From Streptomyces musisoli (GTDB taxonomy: Bacteria; Actinomycetota; Actinomycetes; Streptomycetales; Streptomycetaceae): DNA of 64,000 nucleotides. The position numbers and the translations under genes were made by a program. The stretch spans positions 248,001 to 312,000 of the forward strand of contig NZ_JAERRH010000008.1 of NCBI RefSeq assembly GCF_016741855.1. Direction: 5' to 3'. Each line of letters opens with the position of its first letter. Positions within the stretch are counted from its first letter, which is position 1. Below are positions 16,738 to 25,156 of the stretch, one piece after another. The notes beneath the pieces are model-generated. The model had not been told where the DNA came from. It made no database searches and saw only the letters and a program-made list of their open reading frames with translations.

Positions 16738-17409
16738 TCACGCACCTCCCACCGTGGTCAGCCGCAGCAGCGCCGCCCGCCGCTGCCGCTCCTGCATCTG
16801 CCGCTGCTGCTCCTGCTCGTGTGCGAGCGCCGTGTCCCGGCCGTGCTCGCGGTCGTACTCCGCCAGTCGCTCGGCGAGCGTGGGTTCCCCCGTCTCGGTG
16901 TAGAGCGCGCCGAGCGCCGATCGCACCGTCTTCAGCTTGGAGCCGGGCACAGCCGCCATGCGTGCGGTGATCTGAGAGACCTCCACCAGCCGTGCCGATC
17001 GGATGTTGTTCAGCACGTCGTCTCGGTCCTCGTCCGCCATCTCCGCCAACTTCTTCCAGTCCGGCAGGTCGGTTCGGACGAATCCAACGGAGAGTTCCCG
17101 GGCGGACCCTGATCGGGCCATCACGCGGGCGTCACGGCCGCGGGCGGTGTCGTCGTACCGGCCGCCGATGTGAAGAAGGTTGCTCTGTTCGTCGGCCCGG
17201 AAGGTGCCGATGGGGTCGTACGGGCTGTGCATCCACAGGTAGGCGTACGAACCCTTGTCGATGCCGCGCCGGAATACGCCCGGGTGGAAGGTGGTGCCAT
17301 AGCTGTCCTTCTTCCCGTACTGGCAGGCAACGCCCTCGAACGTGCCATCGTCGTCCTCGCCTACGCGGAACTCTGCCGTGTCGAATACGCGGAACTCGAT
17401 CTCGGTCAC
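16738..17409 (-). CDS. Prohead maturation protease (HK97 family)
   Basis: 223 aa from GTG 17409 (GTGA overlap with the upstream gene). The N-terminus EIEFRVFDTAEFRV ... FEGVACQYGKKDSYGTTFHPG is the HK97 prohead-protease signature. The catalytic His is probably the His of TFHPG and the Ser that of ARELSVGFV. The C-terminal ~70 residues are a charged coiled coil (EHEQEQQRQMQERQ-like), perhaps acting as scaffold. It would process capsid N-termini. Confidence 0.85.
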   Translation of the reverse strand: MTEIEFRVFDTAEFRVGEDDDGTFEGVACQYGKKDSYGTTFHPGVFRRGIDKGSYAYLWMHSPYDPIGTFRADEQSNLLHIGGRYDDTARGRDARVMARSGSARELSVGFVRTDLPDWKKLAEMADEDRDDVLNNIRSARLVEVSQITARMAAVPGSKLKTVRSALGALYTETGEPTLAERLAEYDREHGRDTALAHEQEQQRQMQERQRRAALLRLTTVGGA

Positions 17410-17753
17410 TGGTCCTCCTTGGCCTGCTTCAGCGCGTGCTCGGCGTAGACCTCGGCCACGCCGTTCATGACGTCTCGGTGGCTGCTGCTCAGCTTGGGCG
17501 CGTACCGGTACACCGCCCGGTTCTGCCGGTCGCGGCCGTCGTACTCGTAGACCACCTGACCGCCCCCGAACGTCATGAGCTTGGGCAGTTCGCCGTCGAC
17601 GTCCGGCCGTACGACGATGTCCCGCTTCCCGTCGAACGGCCCTCGGCGCACCTCGGCGAACGGGACGCCCGGCGGGCAGTAGGCGCCCTGGTACTGGGCG
17701 TGCCCGGCGGGCTGGAGGATGGCGCGGACCTCGCCGCGCAGCAGGGTCGTCAT
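17406..17753 (-). CDS. Unidentified protein between portal and protease
   Basis: 115 aa, ATG 17753. Contains AGHAQYQGAYCPPGVPFAEV, GKRDIVVRPDVDGELPKLM and a C-terminal helix ending KQAKEDQ. Cotranscribed with head genes. No family recognised; the one-gene-thick spacing suggests a head accessory role. Confidence 0.55.
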   Translation of the reverse strand: MTTLLRGEVRAILQPAGHAQYQGAYCPPGVPFAEVRRGPFDGKRDIVVRPDVDGELPKLMTFGGGQVVYEYDGRDRQNRAVYRYAPKLSSSHRDVMNGVAEVYAEHALKQAKEDQ

Positions 17754-17755
17754 GG

Positions 17756-18007
17756 TCAGGACTCCTCACGCTCGGGCCAGTGCCAGGAACCACCCGGCGG
17801 CATCCCCGCGCCGTCCGGCTCGTAGTGCGCACAGCTCTGGTTGAAGAACAGGCCCTCGGGGTTCAGCACGGCGAGCGATACCCCGCGGCCCTCGGTGCCG
17901 GGGTGGACTTCCGTAACGATCGCCGCCCGGCACTGCGAGGTGTACTCGCCGCTGGGGGTGCCGTAGCTGACGTAGTGGACGATGCGGCCCACGGTGGGTT
18001 TGGGCAT
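17756..18007 (-). CDS. Conserved small actinophage protein, function unknown
   Basis: 83 aa from ATG 18007. MPKPTVGRIVHYVSYGTPSG at the start and SLAVLNPEGLFFNQS later, ending SWHWPE. This pattern recurs in many Streptomyces and Mycobacterium phage genomes as a single small beta-barrel-like protein, usually near head genes or in early regions (from memory). No biochemical role known to me. Confidence 0.65.
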   Translation of the reverse strand: MPKPTVGRIVHYVSYGTPSGEYTSQCRAAIVTEVHPGTEGRGVSLAVLNPEGLFFNQSCAHYEPDGAGMPPGGSWHWPEREES

Positions 18008-18009
18008 GG

Positions 18010-20337
18010 TCAGGACTCCTCGAACTCGAAGGTGAGTGCGCACCGACACTGAATGGACTGGGCGGCCGGGGCGGTAGGGTCCGCCGGCCACCTGCTCTTG
18101 GTGAGGGTGAAGCGTTTGTTCATCGGGACGGCGCGGCCGTTCTCCTGCCGGTGCGTCTCGCGGGTCCGCTGGTCGGCCGTGGCAAGCCACGTCTTGCGGG
18201 TGGCCCCGGCGTCCAGGGCGGCGAGCCACGCCGAGGCGTTGTAGCCGCCCACGGTCTCGGTGCGGGCGATCATCGTGGCCCGGTAGTCGCTGAGGTTGGT
18301 GAACACCTGTTGGATGCGGGCGCGCAGCTCGGGCACGCTCTCTCCCTCGGCGACGCCGTGCGCGAGGATCTGCGAGCGGAGCACCTGCTCGGTGGTGGCC
18401 GTGACCTGCCCGGCCAGTTCCTCGATCCGGTCAGCGAGCGCGCGGGCTACGTCCGGCTCGTCCAGATCGAACGTGCCGGTGATCGACGTGCCGCCGCGCT
18501 TCCACGCCCGCTCGATGAACGGCCGCAGCAGCGCCCCGGTGCGGCGCCTCCAGTACCGCGGATCGAACACGTCCCGCACCCGGATGCGCTCCTCCCACCC
18601 GTCCGGACCGGTGGCCACATCCATGTCGGTGAGGCGGGCGGCCTGCACCTGCTCGGGGTCGGGTGGGGCAAGGGTGAGCGTCTGCTCTCGGGCGAGGGCG
18701 CACGCCTGCGCGCGGGTCTCCTCCAGCCACGCCGCGGACCGCTCGGGCTTCTTCATCAGCCGGTCAAAGTCCCGGAGGACGCGCTCGCGCTGCTCCCGGG
18801 CGAGGGCCTGCACGGCGCGCCGCCCAACACCCTCCAGCTCCTCGTACGCGTCGTTGATGTCGGCGAGCGACGGTGACGACGGGGTGTCGTCCGCGCGGGT
18901 CAGCTCGGGGCGTCGGGGCGTCGGACGGCCGTCGACCTGCGGCGGTGCGACGCCGAGGAGTCGGGCGAGCGCCGACTCTACGGCCCGTTCCACCATGGCG
19001 CCGACGTCCGGCGACGACGGCAGCAGACGGGAGAAATCGGCGTCCCACGAGCGAGCCTCGTCCGTGCCGGCCTGCCCCTGCACGGGGGCGAACTGGCTCC
19101 GGTACGGGGTGAGGGTGTGGGCCCCGATCCCGTCCGGCAGCGGGTCGTACCCCAGTTCGGCGCGCGCCTCGTCAATGGTCAGCGTGTCCGAGTACACCGA
19201 CGCCCGGGTGCGGTTGGCCACCGAGTCTTGCGAGTCCTGAAGCGCGTCCACCCCGGACAGATCGAACTGCGCTTCTTCGGCATCCGAGGGCAGCAGCCGC
19301 AGGTCAATCTCGCTGGCGATCATCTCCAGCTTCGGCTTGATCGTGTCCGACCACAGCGTGGCCTTGGCCGCGCTCCGGTTCTCGTACGTGGTCCCACCGA
19401 GGAGGTAGTCCCGGGGCACGCCGAACGCGAGCATCACCTCCTCAGCGTTCGCGACGCGGGACTCCAGATACTCCATCTCCTCGGCCGTGAACGTCAGCCG
19501 CTCGTACCCGATGCCCTTCCCGCCGGCCTGCCCGCCGCCCGGTGTCGACCGCACCAGCAGCGTCTTGCCGGCAGCCTCGGGGCCCTGCATCGAGGAGCGC
19601 CACGCGGCCTTGGTGGCGGTGAACTCGGCCTCGCCCATGTCGCCGAGGTAGACGATGCCGCTCGGTCGGGCACCGTTGGCGTACGAGGAGCGCTGCCACT
19701 CTCGGGCGAACGCGTCCATGTCGACGGCGTGCCGCGCAGCCTTCCACGGGGCCAGGCAGCCGAGCGGGTCGAACGGGTGCGGGTAGCGCAGCCAGAGCAT
19801 CTCCTCGGGCAGGACCGGCACCTGCACGCCGTCCGCCCGCCGGATGATGAAACCGACGAGGTTGGCGATGGTGGGCTGCTGCGCGAGCGGCTTGTCTACC
19901 ACCACGTCGACCGCGTCATACACGAGGTGCGCGGCGGCCACGGGACCGAGCCCGGTCTCACCACGGCCCAGGTGCACGAAGCTTTGGCCGGCAAGCTCGG
20001 CCTGCATGAGCGCGAGGTACTTGAACGCGCGCGCCGACATGTTGTCGTTGGGCCGCTTGTTGAAAAGACGCGCCACGTCGTGGCCGTCGATGAACGAGCC
20101 ATCGGGCCGGGCCACCTGGAGCGGCACCGATGATCCGTTACTGGCGATGGCGTCCACGCACCGGTACGCCACGGCGCTGTTCGAGAAACCGCGGGCCTCG
20201 GCGTCCAGGGCGAGCGTGAGGGATTGTTGTCCGCCGATGCTGGCCACGGTGACGGGCGCACGGTCGCGGAGCGCGGCGAGGTCCACGGCCCGCCGGCCGG
20301 CCGCCCTCCCGAGGGCCCTGTTCCTGTACTGGCTCAC
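18010..20337 (-). CDS. Portal protein fused to MuF-like minor head domain
   Basis: 775 aa. Residues ~1-420 are an HK97-type portal (GFSNSAVAYRCVDAIASNGS, LMQAELAGQSFVHLGRG, AFGVPRDYLLGGTTYENRSA). A Pro/Ser linker near 440-480 leads to residues ~500-775, which resemble a phage Mu gpF / SPP1 gp7 minor head domain: RTETVGGYNASAW, then TADQRTRETH and a final IQCRCALTF. The two are separate genes in many phages. The portal forms the DNA entry dodecamer; MuF proteins aid head assembly or enter with DNA. Confidence 0.8.
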   Translation of the reverse strand: MSQYRNRALGRAAGRRAVDLAALRDRAPVTVASIGGQQSLTLALDAEARGFSNSAVAYRCVDAIASNGSSVPLQVARPDGSFIDGHDVARLFNKRPNDNMSARAFKYLALMQAELAGQSFVHLGRGETGLGPVAAAHLVYDAVDVVVDKPLAQQPTIANLVGFIIRRADGVQVPVLPEEMLWLRYPHPFDPLGCLAPWKAARHAVDMDAFAREWQRSSYANGARPSGIVYLGDMGEAEFTATKAAWRSSMQGPEAAGKTLLVRSTPGGGQAGGKGIGYERLTFTAEEMEYLESRVANAEEVMLAFGVPRDYLLGGTTYENRSAAKATLWSDTIKPKLEMIASEIDLRLLPSDAEEAQFDLSGVDALQDSQDSVANRTRASVYSDTLTIDEARAELGYDPLPDGIGAHTLTPYRSQFAPVQGQAGTDEARSWDADFSRLLPSSPDVGAMVERAVESALARLLGVAPPQVDGRPTPRRPELTRADDTPSSPSLADINDAYEELEGVGRRAVQALAREQRERVLRDFDRLMKKPERSAAWLEETRAQACALAREQTLTLAPPDPEQVQAARLTDMDVATGPDGWEERIRVRDVFDPRYWRRRTGALLRPFIERAWKRGGTSITGTFDLDEPDVARALADRIEELAGQVTATTEQVLRSQILAHGVAEGESVPELRARIQQVFTNLSDYRATMIARTETVGGYNASAWLAALDAGATRKTWLATADQRTRETHRQENGRAVPMNKRFTLTKSRWPADPTAPAAQSIQCRCALTFEFEES

Positions 20338-20350
20338 GTCGTCGTTCCTC

Positions 20351-21703
20351 CTAGGCGACCGCGGCGAGGTTGCCCGCGGGGGCGAGCATGAGATCTGTGA
20401 GGGCCCACACGTAGGCGTCGAGCCGGTCCGGGCTGGAGTCGCCGGGCACCCACGTGACGAGTTGCTCCTCCAGCTCGGGCAGGCTGCCGACGATGTGCGC
20501 GCTGCCCTGGTCGGTGAGCGCGGCCACTGGCTCAGCGCGGGTCTGCTTCCCCCGCGAGGCGGTGACTGTGCGGTAGTTCACGGTGGGGTCGACCTGCCTC
20601 ACGACCGCACCGATCCACTCACCGCCGTTGTTGACCTCGGCCACGATCGCGTCGGCCCGGTGCTCGTGGTACGCCTTAATCGCCTTACGGGCAGCCTCCA
20701 CCGGCGGCATGCGGCCGGACAGATCATCGAGGGCGTACCCGTGCTGCCGGGCGAACCCGTTGCGGTCCGGGATGTACGCGGCACCGCGCCCGGCGACGAT
20801 GATCCCCATTTCGTCGGCGTCGTCGGTGGACGTCGCCGCAGGGTCCATCGCAACGACGACGCTGGCCAACGGGGGTGCGGCACCGACGCGGGCGGTGTCG
20901 AGTCCGTCCCGGGACCACAGCGCGCCCTCGATGTCCTCCAGGAGGATGCCGTCGAGTTCCTGGGCCTCGGTGCGGGTGCCGGCGTACTTGGCGATCAGCT
21001 TGTCCCGCTGCTCCTGCGGCAGGTGGACCGCGTCCCGGGTGCGGCCCTGCGTCCGGATGACGTCCGGCCGGCGGGTGAGGGCGATCAGCTCGGTGCGTGG
21101 CTTGGGTGTGGTCGACGCGATGTAGTGGGGGTTGGGTCCGATGCGCAGGCCCATCTCGCTGTGGGTGATGGCCTCGCCGAGGCGGCGCTGTGCGGCTACC
21201 TCCTCCATCCACACCAAGCAGCGGTTACCACCGGCGCGCAGACGCTCCACGTCGTCGGGGGTGTGCGCGCCGAACAGCTTGGCCTCGGCCCCGTTCGGCC
21301 AGCGCGCGAAAGTTCCGCCCGCCGTGGTGCGCAGGACCACCCGCGGGTCGTGGGCACGCAGGCCCGAGGGCCCGTTCACGCAGGCCTCCACGGCGTCGCC
21401 CTGGGTGGGGGCGATGATGGCCATGCGGTGACCGCCGCGCAGCCGCGGGTCGCACGGCGGCCCATTGACGTGGGCGACCATGTACCGGGCGCACCCGTCC
21501 GTCTTGCCGGTGCCTCGGCCGCCGAGCTGGAGCCACCAGCCAAGGGTCTCGATGTGGTCGGGCGGGACCTGCCACGGGTACGGCGTCCAGCGGTCCCAGC
21601 GGCGCTGCCACAGCCGGGCGCGGAGTTCTGTCTCCAGGATCTCCAGCTCTTCCGGGCTGAGTCCCTGGAGCCGGGCGGGCAGGTCGTCCAGGCTGAGGGT
21701 CAC
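20351..21703 (-). CDS. Terminase large subunit
   Basis: 450 aa from GTG 21703 (GTGA overlap; GGAGG upstream). Walker A GGRGTGKT at 61-68, Walker B CLVWMEE at 162-168, and the nuclease acidic residue in VVVAMDPAA (Asp287), with later acidic clusters toward the C-terminus. It powers DNA packaging and cuts concatemers. Preceded by the small subunit and followed by the portal, the standard order. Confidence 0.9.
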   Translation of the reverse strand: MTLSLDDLPARLQGLSPEELEILETELRARLWQRRWDRWTPYPWQVPPDHIETLGWWLQLGGRGTGKTDGCARYMVAHVNGPPCDPRLRGGHRMAIIAPTQGDAVEACVNGPSGLRAHDPRVVLRTTAGGTFARWPNGAEAKLFGAHTPDDVERLRAGGNRCLVWMEEVAAQRRLGEAITHSEMGLRIGPNPHYIASTTPKPRTELIALTRRPDVIRTQGRTRDAVHLPQEQRDKLIAKYAGTRTEAQELDGILLEDIEGALWSRDGLDTARVGAAPPLASVVVAMDPAATSTDDADEMGIIVAGRGAAYIPDRNGFARQHGYALDDLSGRMPPVEAARKAIKAYHEHRADAIVAEVNNGGEWIGAVVRQVDPTVNYRTVTASRGKQTRAEPVAALTDQGSAHIVGSLPELEEQLVTWVPGDSSPDRLDAYVWALTDLMLAPAGNLAAVA

Positions 21704-22116
21704 GGCGCCTCCAGCGCGGCGATCTCCTCGGCGAGCGCCATGACGCGGGCGGTCATCTCGTCCGTGACGGTGGCGTTCACGCGCACCGGGGCGTACAGGC
21801 CGAGCAACTTGGCTTGGTGGTCGAGGAGCCGGACGAGGGCCTCGTTCGAGCGGACGTCACCCTTCACCACGCCACGCATGAGTCCGTCGATGGCGACGCT
21901 GATGACGGCCAGTTGTTCGCCGAGGTACTGCCGGTGCGCCTCGGCGGCCTCGGCGGCGAGCCGCTCCACGCCGCGCTTCCAGGCCTTGTGCGCGTTCTTC
22001 ACGTCGCAGCCGAGGCGCTCGGCGATCTGCCGGAACTCCAGCCGGTCACGGGTGCGCAGGAGCACGGCCTCGTGTTCGCGCACGAGGCCGATGTCCCGGT
22101 TCTGCGCCGTCGGCAC
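21700..22116 (-). CDS. Terminase small subunit
   Basis: 138 aa from GTG 22116 with GGGAGG upstream. N-terminal helix-turn-helix (FRQIAERLGCDVKNAHKAWKR, about residues 28-48) for pac/cos recognition, then long helices for oligomerisation. Its stop overlaps the large-subunit start. Confidence 0.8.
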   Translation of the reverse strand: MPTAQNRDIGLVREHEAVLLRTRDRLEFRQIAERLGCDVKNAHKAWKRGVERLAAEAAEAHRQYLGEQLAVISVAIDGLMRGVVKGDVRSNEALVRLLDHQAKLLGLYAPVRVNATVTDEMTARVMALAEEIAALEAP

Positions 22117-22166
22117 CCGCCACCTCCCTGCTCTGGAAGGTACGGATTTCGGGCGCGGCAGGATCT

Positions 22167-22184
22167 TGGGGTCTGCAATCCGCG
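22167..22184. repeat. 18-bp repeat, copy 2 (upstream of terminase)
   Basis: Exact second copy of TGGGGTCTGCAATCCGCG, about 50 nt upstream of the terminase small-subunit start. See the copy at 16543. Probably part of a late promoter or activator site. Confidence 0.6.
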
Positions 22185-22194
22185 GGGTACGACG

Positions 22195-22224
22195 ACGCCC
22201 CGACGACGCTGGTCGACGGGGCGT
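22195..22224 (-). terminator. Hairpin after the 22.24-kb gene
   Basis: ACGCCCCGACGA (22195-22206) pairs with TCGACGGGGCGT (22213-22224) with one mismatch, 18 nt past the stop of the upstream minus-strand gene. It would separate the lipoprotein module from the late operon. Confidence 0.6.
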
Positions 22225-22241
22225 TGGGGCTGTGCGGTGGC

Positions 22242-22475
22242 TCAGGCTGCGTCGTAGAAGGCGTCCATCTGTACGTTCAGCTCGGCGAGGTCCGGGTGTT
22301 CGGCGACGTCGCGCGCGATGCCTGCGTTGAAGGTGCTGGCGAAGTCACGCATGGCCTTCGTGGTCATCACCAAGGCGGCGACCATGTCCTGCTGGGCGGC
22401 GGCCACGCGGAGCCGTCCGGCGGCGATCCGGTGCAGTCTCGCCCGGAGTTCGTGTGGGTCGATGCTGTCGCTCAT
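22242..22475 (-). CDS. 77-aa helical protein, unidentified
   Basis: Starts at ATG 22475. Entirely helical by composition (DPHELRARLHRIAAGRLRVA, VMTTKAMRDFASTFNAGI). No membrane segment or known motif. It lies between the lipoprotein gene and a terminator, so it is cotranscribed with the lipoprotein. Confidence 0.55.
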   Translation of the reverse strand: MSDSIDPHELRARLHRIAAGRLRVAAAQQDMVAALVMTTKAMRDFASTFNAGIARDVAEHPDLAELNVQMDAFYDAA

Positions 22476-22507
22476 GGGTCTCAGTCTCTCGCGGATCGGG
22501 CTCGTCG

Positions 22508-22960
22508 TCAGCAGGCGTCGTACTTCCAGGCGTCGCCCTCCAGCTTCCACACCTGCGCCTGCTGCGCCAGCGCCGGAAGGCCCTTCACGCCGTACGACAC
22601 CCGGGCCAGCGTCCCGGACACCTCGGCCTGCACGTCGGTCGCCGGGTGGTCGGCGCCGTACATGTCCTTCGCCTGCTTCAGCTCGGCCGCGTACGACGCC
22701 CGGTCGACGGCCTTCGCACAGCGCGCGGACAGCATGCCGTACGCGGTGTCGGTGTCGGCCGCGAAGTAGGCGGCGGTGTAGGTGCCGACGGCGGCCTTCA
22801 CGTCGTCGGCCTCGTGGGCGGCCGGCACGCTGACGGTGGGCTCGGCGACGGGTGTCCCGCTGTCGCTGGCGGCCGGGCTGTCGTCGTCGCTGGACGAGCA
22901 GGCGGTGAGCGCGAGGAGCGCGGCGGCGGTGAGCGTGATGGTGGTGGCGCGGGTGCGCAT
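22508..22960 (-). CDS. Prophage-encoded lipoprotein
   Basis: 150 aa from ATG 22960. Basic start, hydrophobic core (TLTAAALLAL-type) and lipobox LTAC, so Cys21 would be lipidated. A Ser/Asp-rich linker precedes a ~100-residue domain (AAVGTYTAAYFAADTDTAYG ... LEGDAWKYDAC) resembling small extracytoplasmic NTF2-like folds. Not a virion gene. Surface lipoproteins of prophages often act in superinfection exclusion; that role is inferred only. Confidence 0.7.
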   Translation of the reverse strand: MRTRATTITLTAAALLALTACSSSDDDSPAASDSGTPVAEPTVSVPAAHEADDVKAAVGTYTAAYFAADTDTAYGMLSARCAKAVDRASYAAELKQAKDMYGADHPATDVQAEVSGTLARVSYGVKGLPALAQQAQVWKLEGDAWKYDAC

Positions 22961-23016
22961 GTGTCCCCCCATGGGCGGTGTGGCTGGAGGGGCATGGTGC
23001 CATGGCGGGCATGGGT

Positions 23017-23051
23017 CGGGCCCCGCCTACGGGGGATTTCAGCGGGGCCCG
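23017..23051 (-). terminator. Hairpin between the 45-aa gene and the lipoprotein gene
   Basis: CGGGCCCCGC (23017-23026) and GCGGGGCCCG (23042-23051) form a perfect 10-bp stem with a 15-nt loop, 35 nt past the 45-aa gene's stop. It suggests that the lipoprotein gene has its own promoter. Confidence 0.55.
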
Positions 23052-23085
23052 GGTCTCAGTGTGGCAGTGGGGTGTGACAGCCGCC

Positions 23086-23223
23086 CTACTTCTTCTTCGG
23101 CTTGCCGGGGACCGGCTTGGGCTGCGTCTTGACCCAGCCGCCGCGGGACTCCGAGTAGTCCGTCTCGTGCCCCTTCAGTCGGGGGTCGTCGGCGGGGATG
23201 GGGCGCTTGAATCCGAGTGCCAT
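23086..23223 (-). CDS. 45-aa lysine/proline-rich small protein
   Basis: ATG 23223 to TAG 23088-23086. Opens MALGFKRPIPADDPRLKG, contains SRGGWVKTQPK, and ends in a lysine-rich tail (KPKKK). Flanked by hairpins on both sides, so it is its own transcription unit. No family recognised. Confidence 0.5.
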   Translation of the reverse strand: MALGFKRPIPADDPRLKGHETDYSESRGGWVKTQPKPVPGKPKKK

Positions 23224-23255
23224 GATGGCGTTCCTGTCTCGTGGTTGGGATGGGA

Positions 23256-23296
23256 CCGGGGCGGCCGGATCGCCTGGCAGCAGTCGGCCGCCCCGG
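23256..23296 (-). terminator. Strong hairpin ending the membrane-protein operon
   Basis: CCGGGGCGGCCG (23256-23267) and CGGCCGCCCCGG (23285-23296): perfect 12-bp stem, 5 nt past the stop of the last membrane-protein gene. Confidence 0.65.
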
Positions 23297-23300
23297 GGTC

Positions 23301-23672
23301 TTAGGCGTGCGTTTCGTCGCCGGTCGGCTGAACGTGCACGTGGGTGCGGACCGGGTTGGTCGCATCGGGGGTGAGGTAGATCACCATCCCCTCTCGGTGT
23401 ACGAGAGTGGTCTGACCTCCCTCTTTGTCGTGAGGGGAGGGGAGACCGGTGGGGGAGGGGAGGGGTTGGTACGTACCTTTACGGCGGCGGGCGGACCACC
23501 ACACGGCAGCCACGCCGGCCAGCCAGACCGCGAGGATCCCGCCCTCGGCCGACACGGCGAACACGGCCGCGAACCCGGCGCCGCCGAGGACGAGCAGGGC
23601 ACACCCGCCCGCGAGCGGGCTGCGCTCCTCGGGGGCCACGCCGCGCGTCGGCCGGTCCTCGTGCTCTGCCAT
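23301..23672 (-). CDS. Two-helix membrane protein
   Basis: 123 aa from ATG 23672 (TGATG overlap). Two adjacent hydrophobic segments (LAGGCALLVLGGAGFAAVFA and GGILAVWLAGVAAVWW) then a polar ~60-residue tail. Last gene of a co-oriented membrane-protein set starting at 25335. Role unknown. Confidence 0.6.
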   Translation of the reverse strand: MAEHEDRPTRGVAPEERSPLAGGCALLVLGGAGFAAVFAVSAEGGILAVWLAGVAAVWWSARRRKGTYQPLPSPTGLPSPHDKEGGQTTLVHREGMVIYLTPDATNPVRTHVHVQPTGDETHA

Positions 23673-24178
23673 CACAACGCCCCGTAGACGCCGCCGCCGA
23701 GCCAGTTGACGGCCTGCGCGAGCGGGGCCGCGGCGAACCCGGCAACACCCGCCGAGGTGCCGAGGCAGAGCCCGCACCACATGCCGCGCTTGAGGTCGCT
23801 GCCGTACCGGGGCTTCTTCACCAGCACAGCCATAACCGCCGTGAGGATGAGCACGATGGCGCCGCCGGTCTGCGTGAGCGGCAGGTAGGTGACGGCGCCC
23901 GCGCGCTGGCCGGACTGCCCGCCGACGCCCCAGACGAGGGCGACGTCCCCGAGCCAGTTCGAGATCCACCGGGCGGTGTCGGCGGCCCAGCCGATGAGCC
24001 CGCCGACGCCCAGGGTCGTGAGCGCGCCGTAGGTCCAGCCGAACAGGAACGGGAGCAGTGCCGCGGCGTGCCCGACGGGATCGGAGCGCAGCGCCTTGAG
24101 CCCGGGGTACCAAGCGGCGAGGTGGTAGGCGAGGACGAGGAGTCCGACGGTGACACCGCCGAAAGTCACGTACGTCAT
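23672..24178 (-). CDS. Multi-helix membrane protein
   Basis: 168 aa. About four hydrophobic segments (VTVGLLVLAYHLAAWYPG, AAALLPFLFGWTYGALTTLG, AIVLILTAVMAVLV, GVAGFAAAPLAQAVNWLGG). Resembles membrane proteins beside DUF2637 genes in Streptomyces mobile elements. Function unknown. Confidence 0.6.
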   Translation of the reverse strand: MTYVTFGGVTVGLLVLAYHLAAWYPGLKALRSDPVGHAAALLPFLFGWTYGALTTLGVGGLIGWAADTARWISNWLGDVALVWGVGGQSGQRAGAVTYLPLTQTGGAIVLILTAVMAVLVKKPRYGSDLKRGMWCGLCLGTSAGVAGFAAAPLAQAVNWLGGGVYGAL

Positions 24179-24190
24179 GGGAAGGGTCCT

Positions 24191-24337
24191 TCAGCGGAGG
24201 ACGGCGACGCCGAGCGCCGCGAGGGTCAGGATGAGCGCGCACGTCCCGGTGATGGGCGGGACGGTGCGCAGGTCGACCAGGGCGAGGCCGAGGACGGCGG
24301 CGCAGGCCGCGAGCGGGAAGAGCAGGGCGAGCAGCAC
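24191..24337 (-). CDS. 48-aa two-helix membrane protein
   Basis: Starts at GTG 24337, 4 nt past the DUF2637 stop, and ends at TGA 24193-24191. Almost wholly hydrophobic: LLALLFPLAACAAVLGLALV and TCALILTLAALGVAVL, joined by DLRTVPPITG. Tight coupling to its neighbours supports reality. It resembles small Spd-like transfer-associated peptides; not identified. Confidence 0.55.
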   Translation of the reverse strand: MLLALLFPLAACAAVLGLALVDLRTVPPITGTCALILTLAALGVAVLR

Positions 24338-24340
24338 GGC

Positions 24341-25156
24341 TCAGCCCGCGCGGCGGAGCGGCGACGGCCGGGTGGGCAGCTTGGCCAGCTTCGGCTCGTG
24401 GCGCTCGACCTCGGCGCGGAGCACGCCGCGCAGGGTGGAGCCACCCGGGACGGCGAGGCCCGCGCCCTCAATGGCGGTGCGCATCTCGGTGGTGGTGGGC
24501 CGGTAGCCGTCCTCGTACAGGGCGCGGATCACGGCGCAACGCCGGTCGCTGTACTCGATGGCCGGCGGCTGCGGCGGCTGCTCCTCGGCCGGGGGCTCGA
24601 TCGCCTGCGGCTCGGGGGCGGGCGGGACGGCCGGGGCCTGCTCGGGCCTCGGCGGCACGACCGGGCCGGTCGACTCCTCGGCGCGCTCCACCGTCACCGT
24701 GACCGGGGCAGGCTCGGCGGCCGGGCGGCGGGCGAACCAGACGTGCAGCTGACGCATGAGCGCGCCGAACGCGAGCAGGGCAGCGACCGGCGGGACCGCG
24801 GCGACGGTGTACTCCAGCGGCCGGGCGTGCGCGCCGACACCGGCCACGTTCAGCGTGATCGAGCCGAGCGCGCCCACCGCGGTGAGTGCGATGGCCCAAG
24901 GGTCGACCTCGCGCAGGTACGAGGCGCGCAGGATCAGCAGCTCACCTGCGAGGTAGAACAGGTCCAGCACGGCCGGCCACGCCCACGCGCGGGCCGCGTC
25001 TACGCCGAGCCCGTTGCCGGCGGCGACGTCGTGCAGGTGGTGATACGACAGCCAGAACGCCACGCCGGTGATGGCGGTGATGAGTACGGCGGCGCCGATG
25101 GCGAGGCCGAGCCCGGCGGCGGCGGTGGTGCGCGGGGTCTGCTCCTCGGCCTTCAC
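24341..25156 (-). CDS. DUF2637-type membrane protein with C-terminal helix-turn-helix-like tail
   Basis: 271 aa, ATG 25156. Four hydrophobic segments in residues ~15-140 (GLAIGAAVLITAITGVAFWL, WPAVLDLFYLAGELLILRA and two more) form the DUF2637 pattern, also seen in SpdA-like spread proteins of Streptomyces plasmids and AICEs. A ~60-residue Pro/Glu linker follows, then a C-terminal ~60-residue helical domain (VIRALYEDGYRPTTTEMRTA). Finding it in a prophage rather than a conjugative element is unusual. Confidence 0.7.
   Translation of the reverse strand: MKAEEQTPRTTAAAGLGLAIGAAVLITAITGVAFWLSYHHLHDVAAGNGLGVDAARAWAWPAVLDLFYLAGELLILRASYLREVDPWAIALTAVGALGSITLNVAGVGAHARPLEYTVAAVPPVAALLAFGALMRQLHVWFARRPAAEPAPVTVTVERAEESTGPVVPPRPEQAPAVPPAPEPQAIEPPAEEQPPQPPAIEYSDRRCAVIRALYEDGYRPTTTEMRTAIEGAGLAVPGGSTLRGVLRAEVERHEPKLAKLPTRPSPLRRAG

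Noticed and set aside
15203..16903. 566-aa plus-strand frame opposite the capsid gene
   Set aside because: The capsid on the minus strand has clear family motifs and a strong ribosome site; the plus frame is an antisense shadow.
19844..22330. 828-aa plus-strand frame opposite terminase
   Set aside because: Terminase motifs on the minus strand are decisive; the plus frame is low-complexity and spans several real genes.
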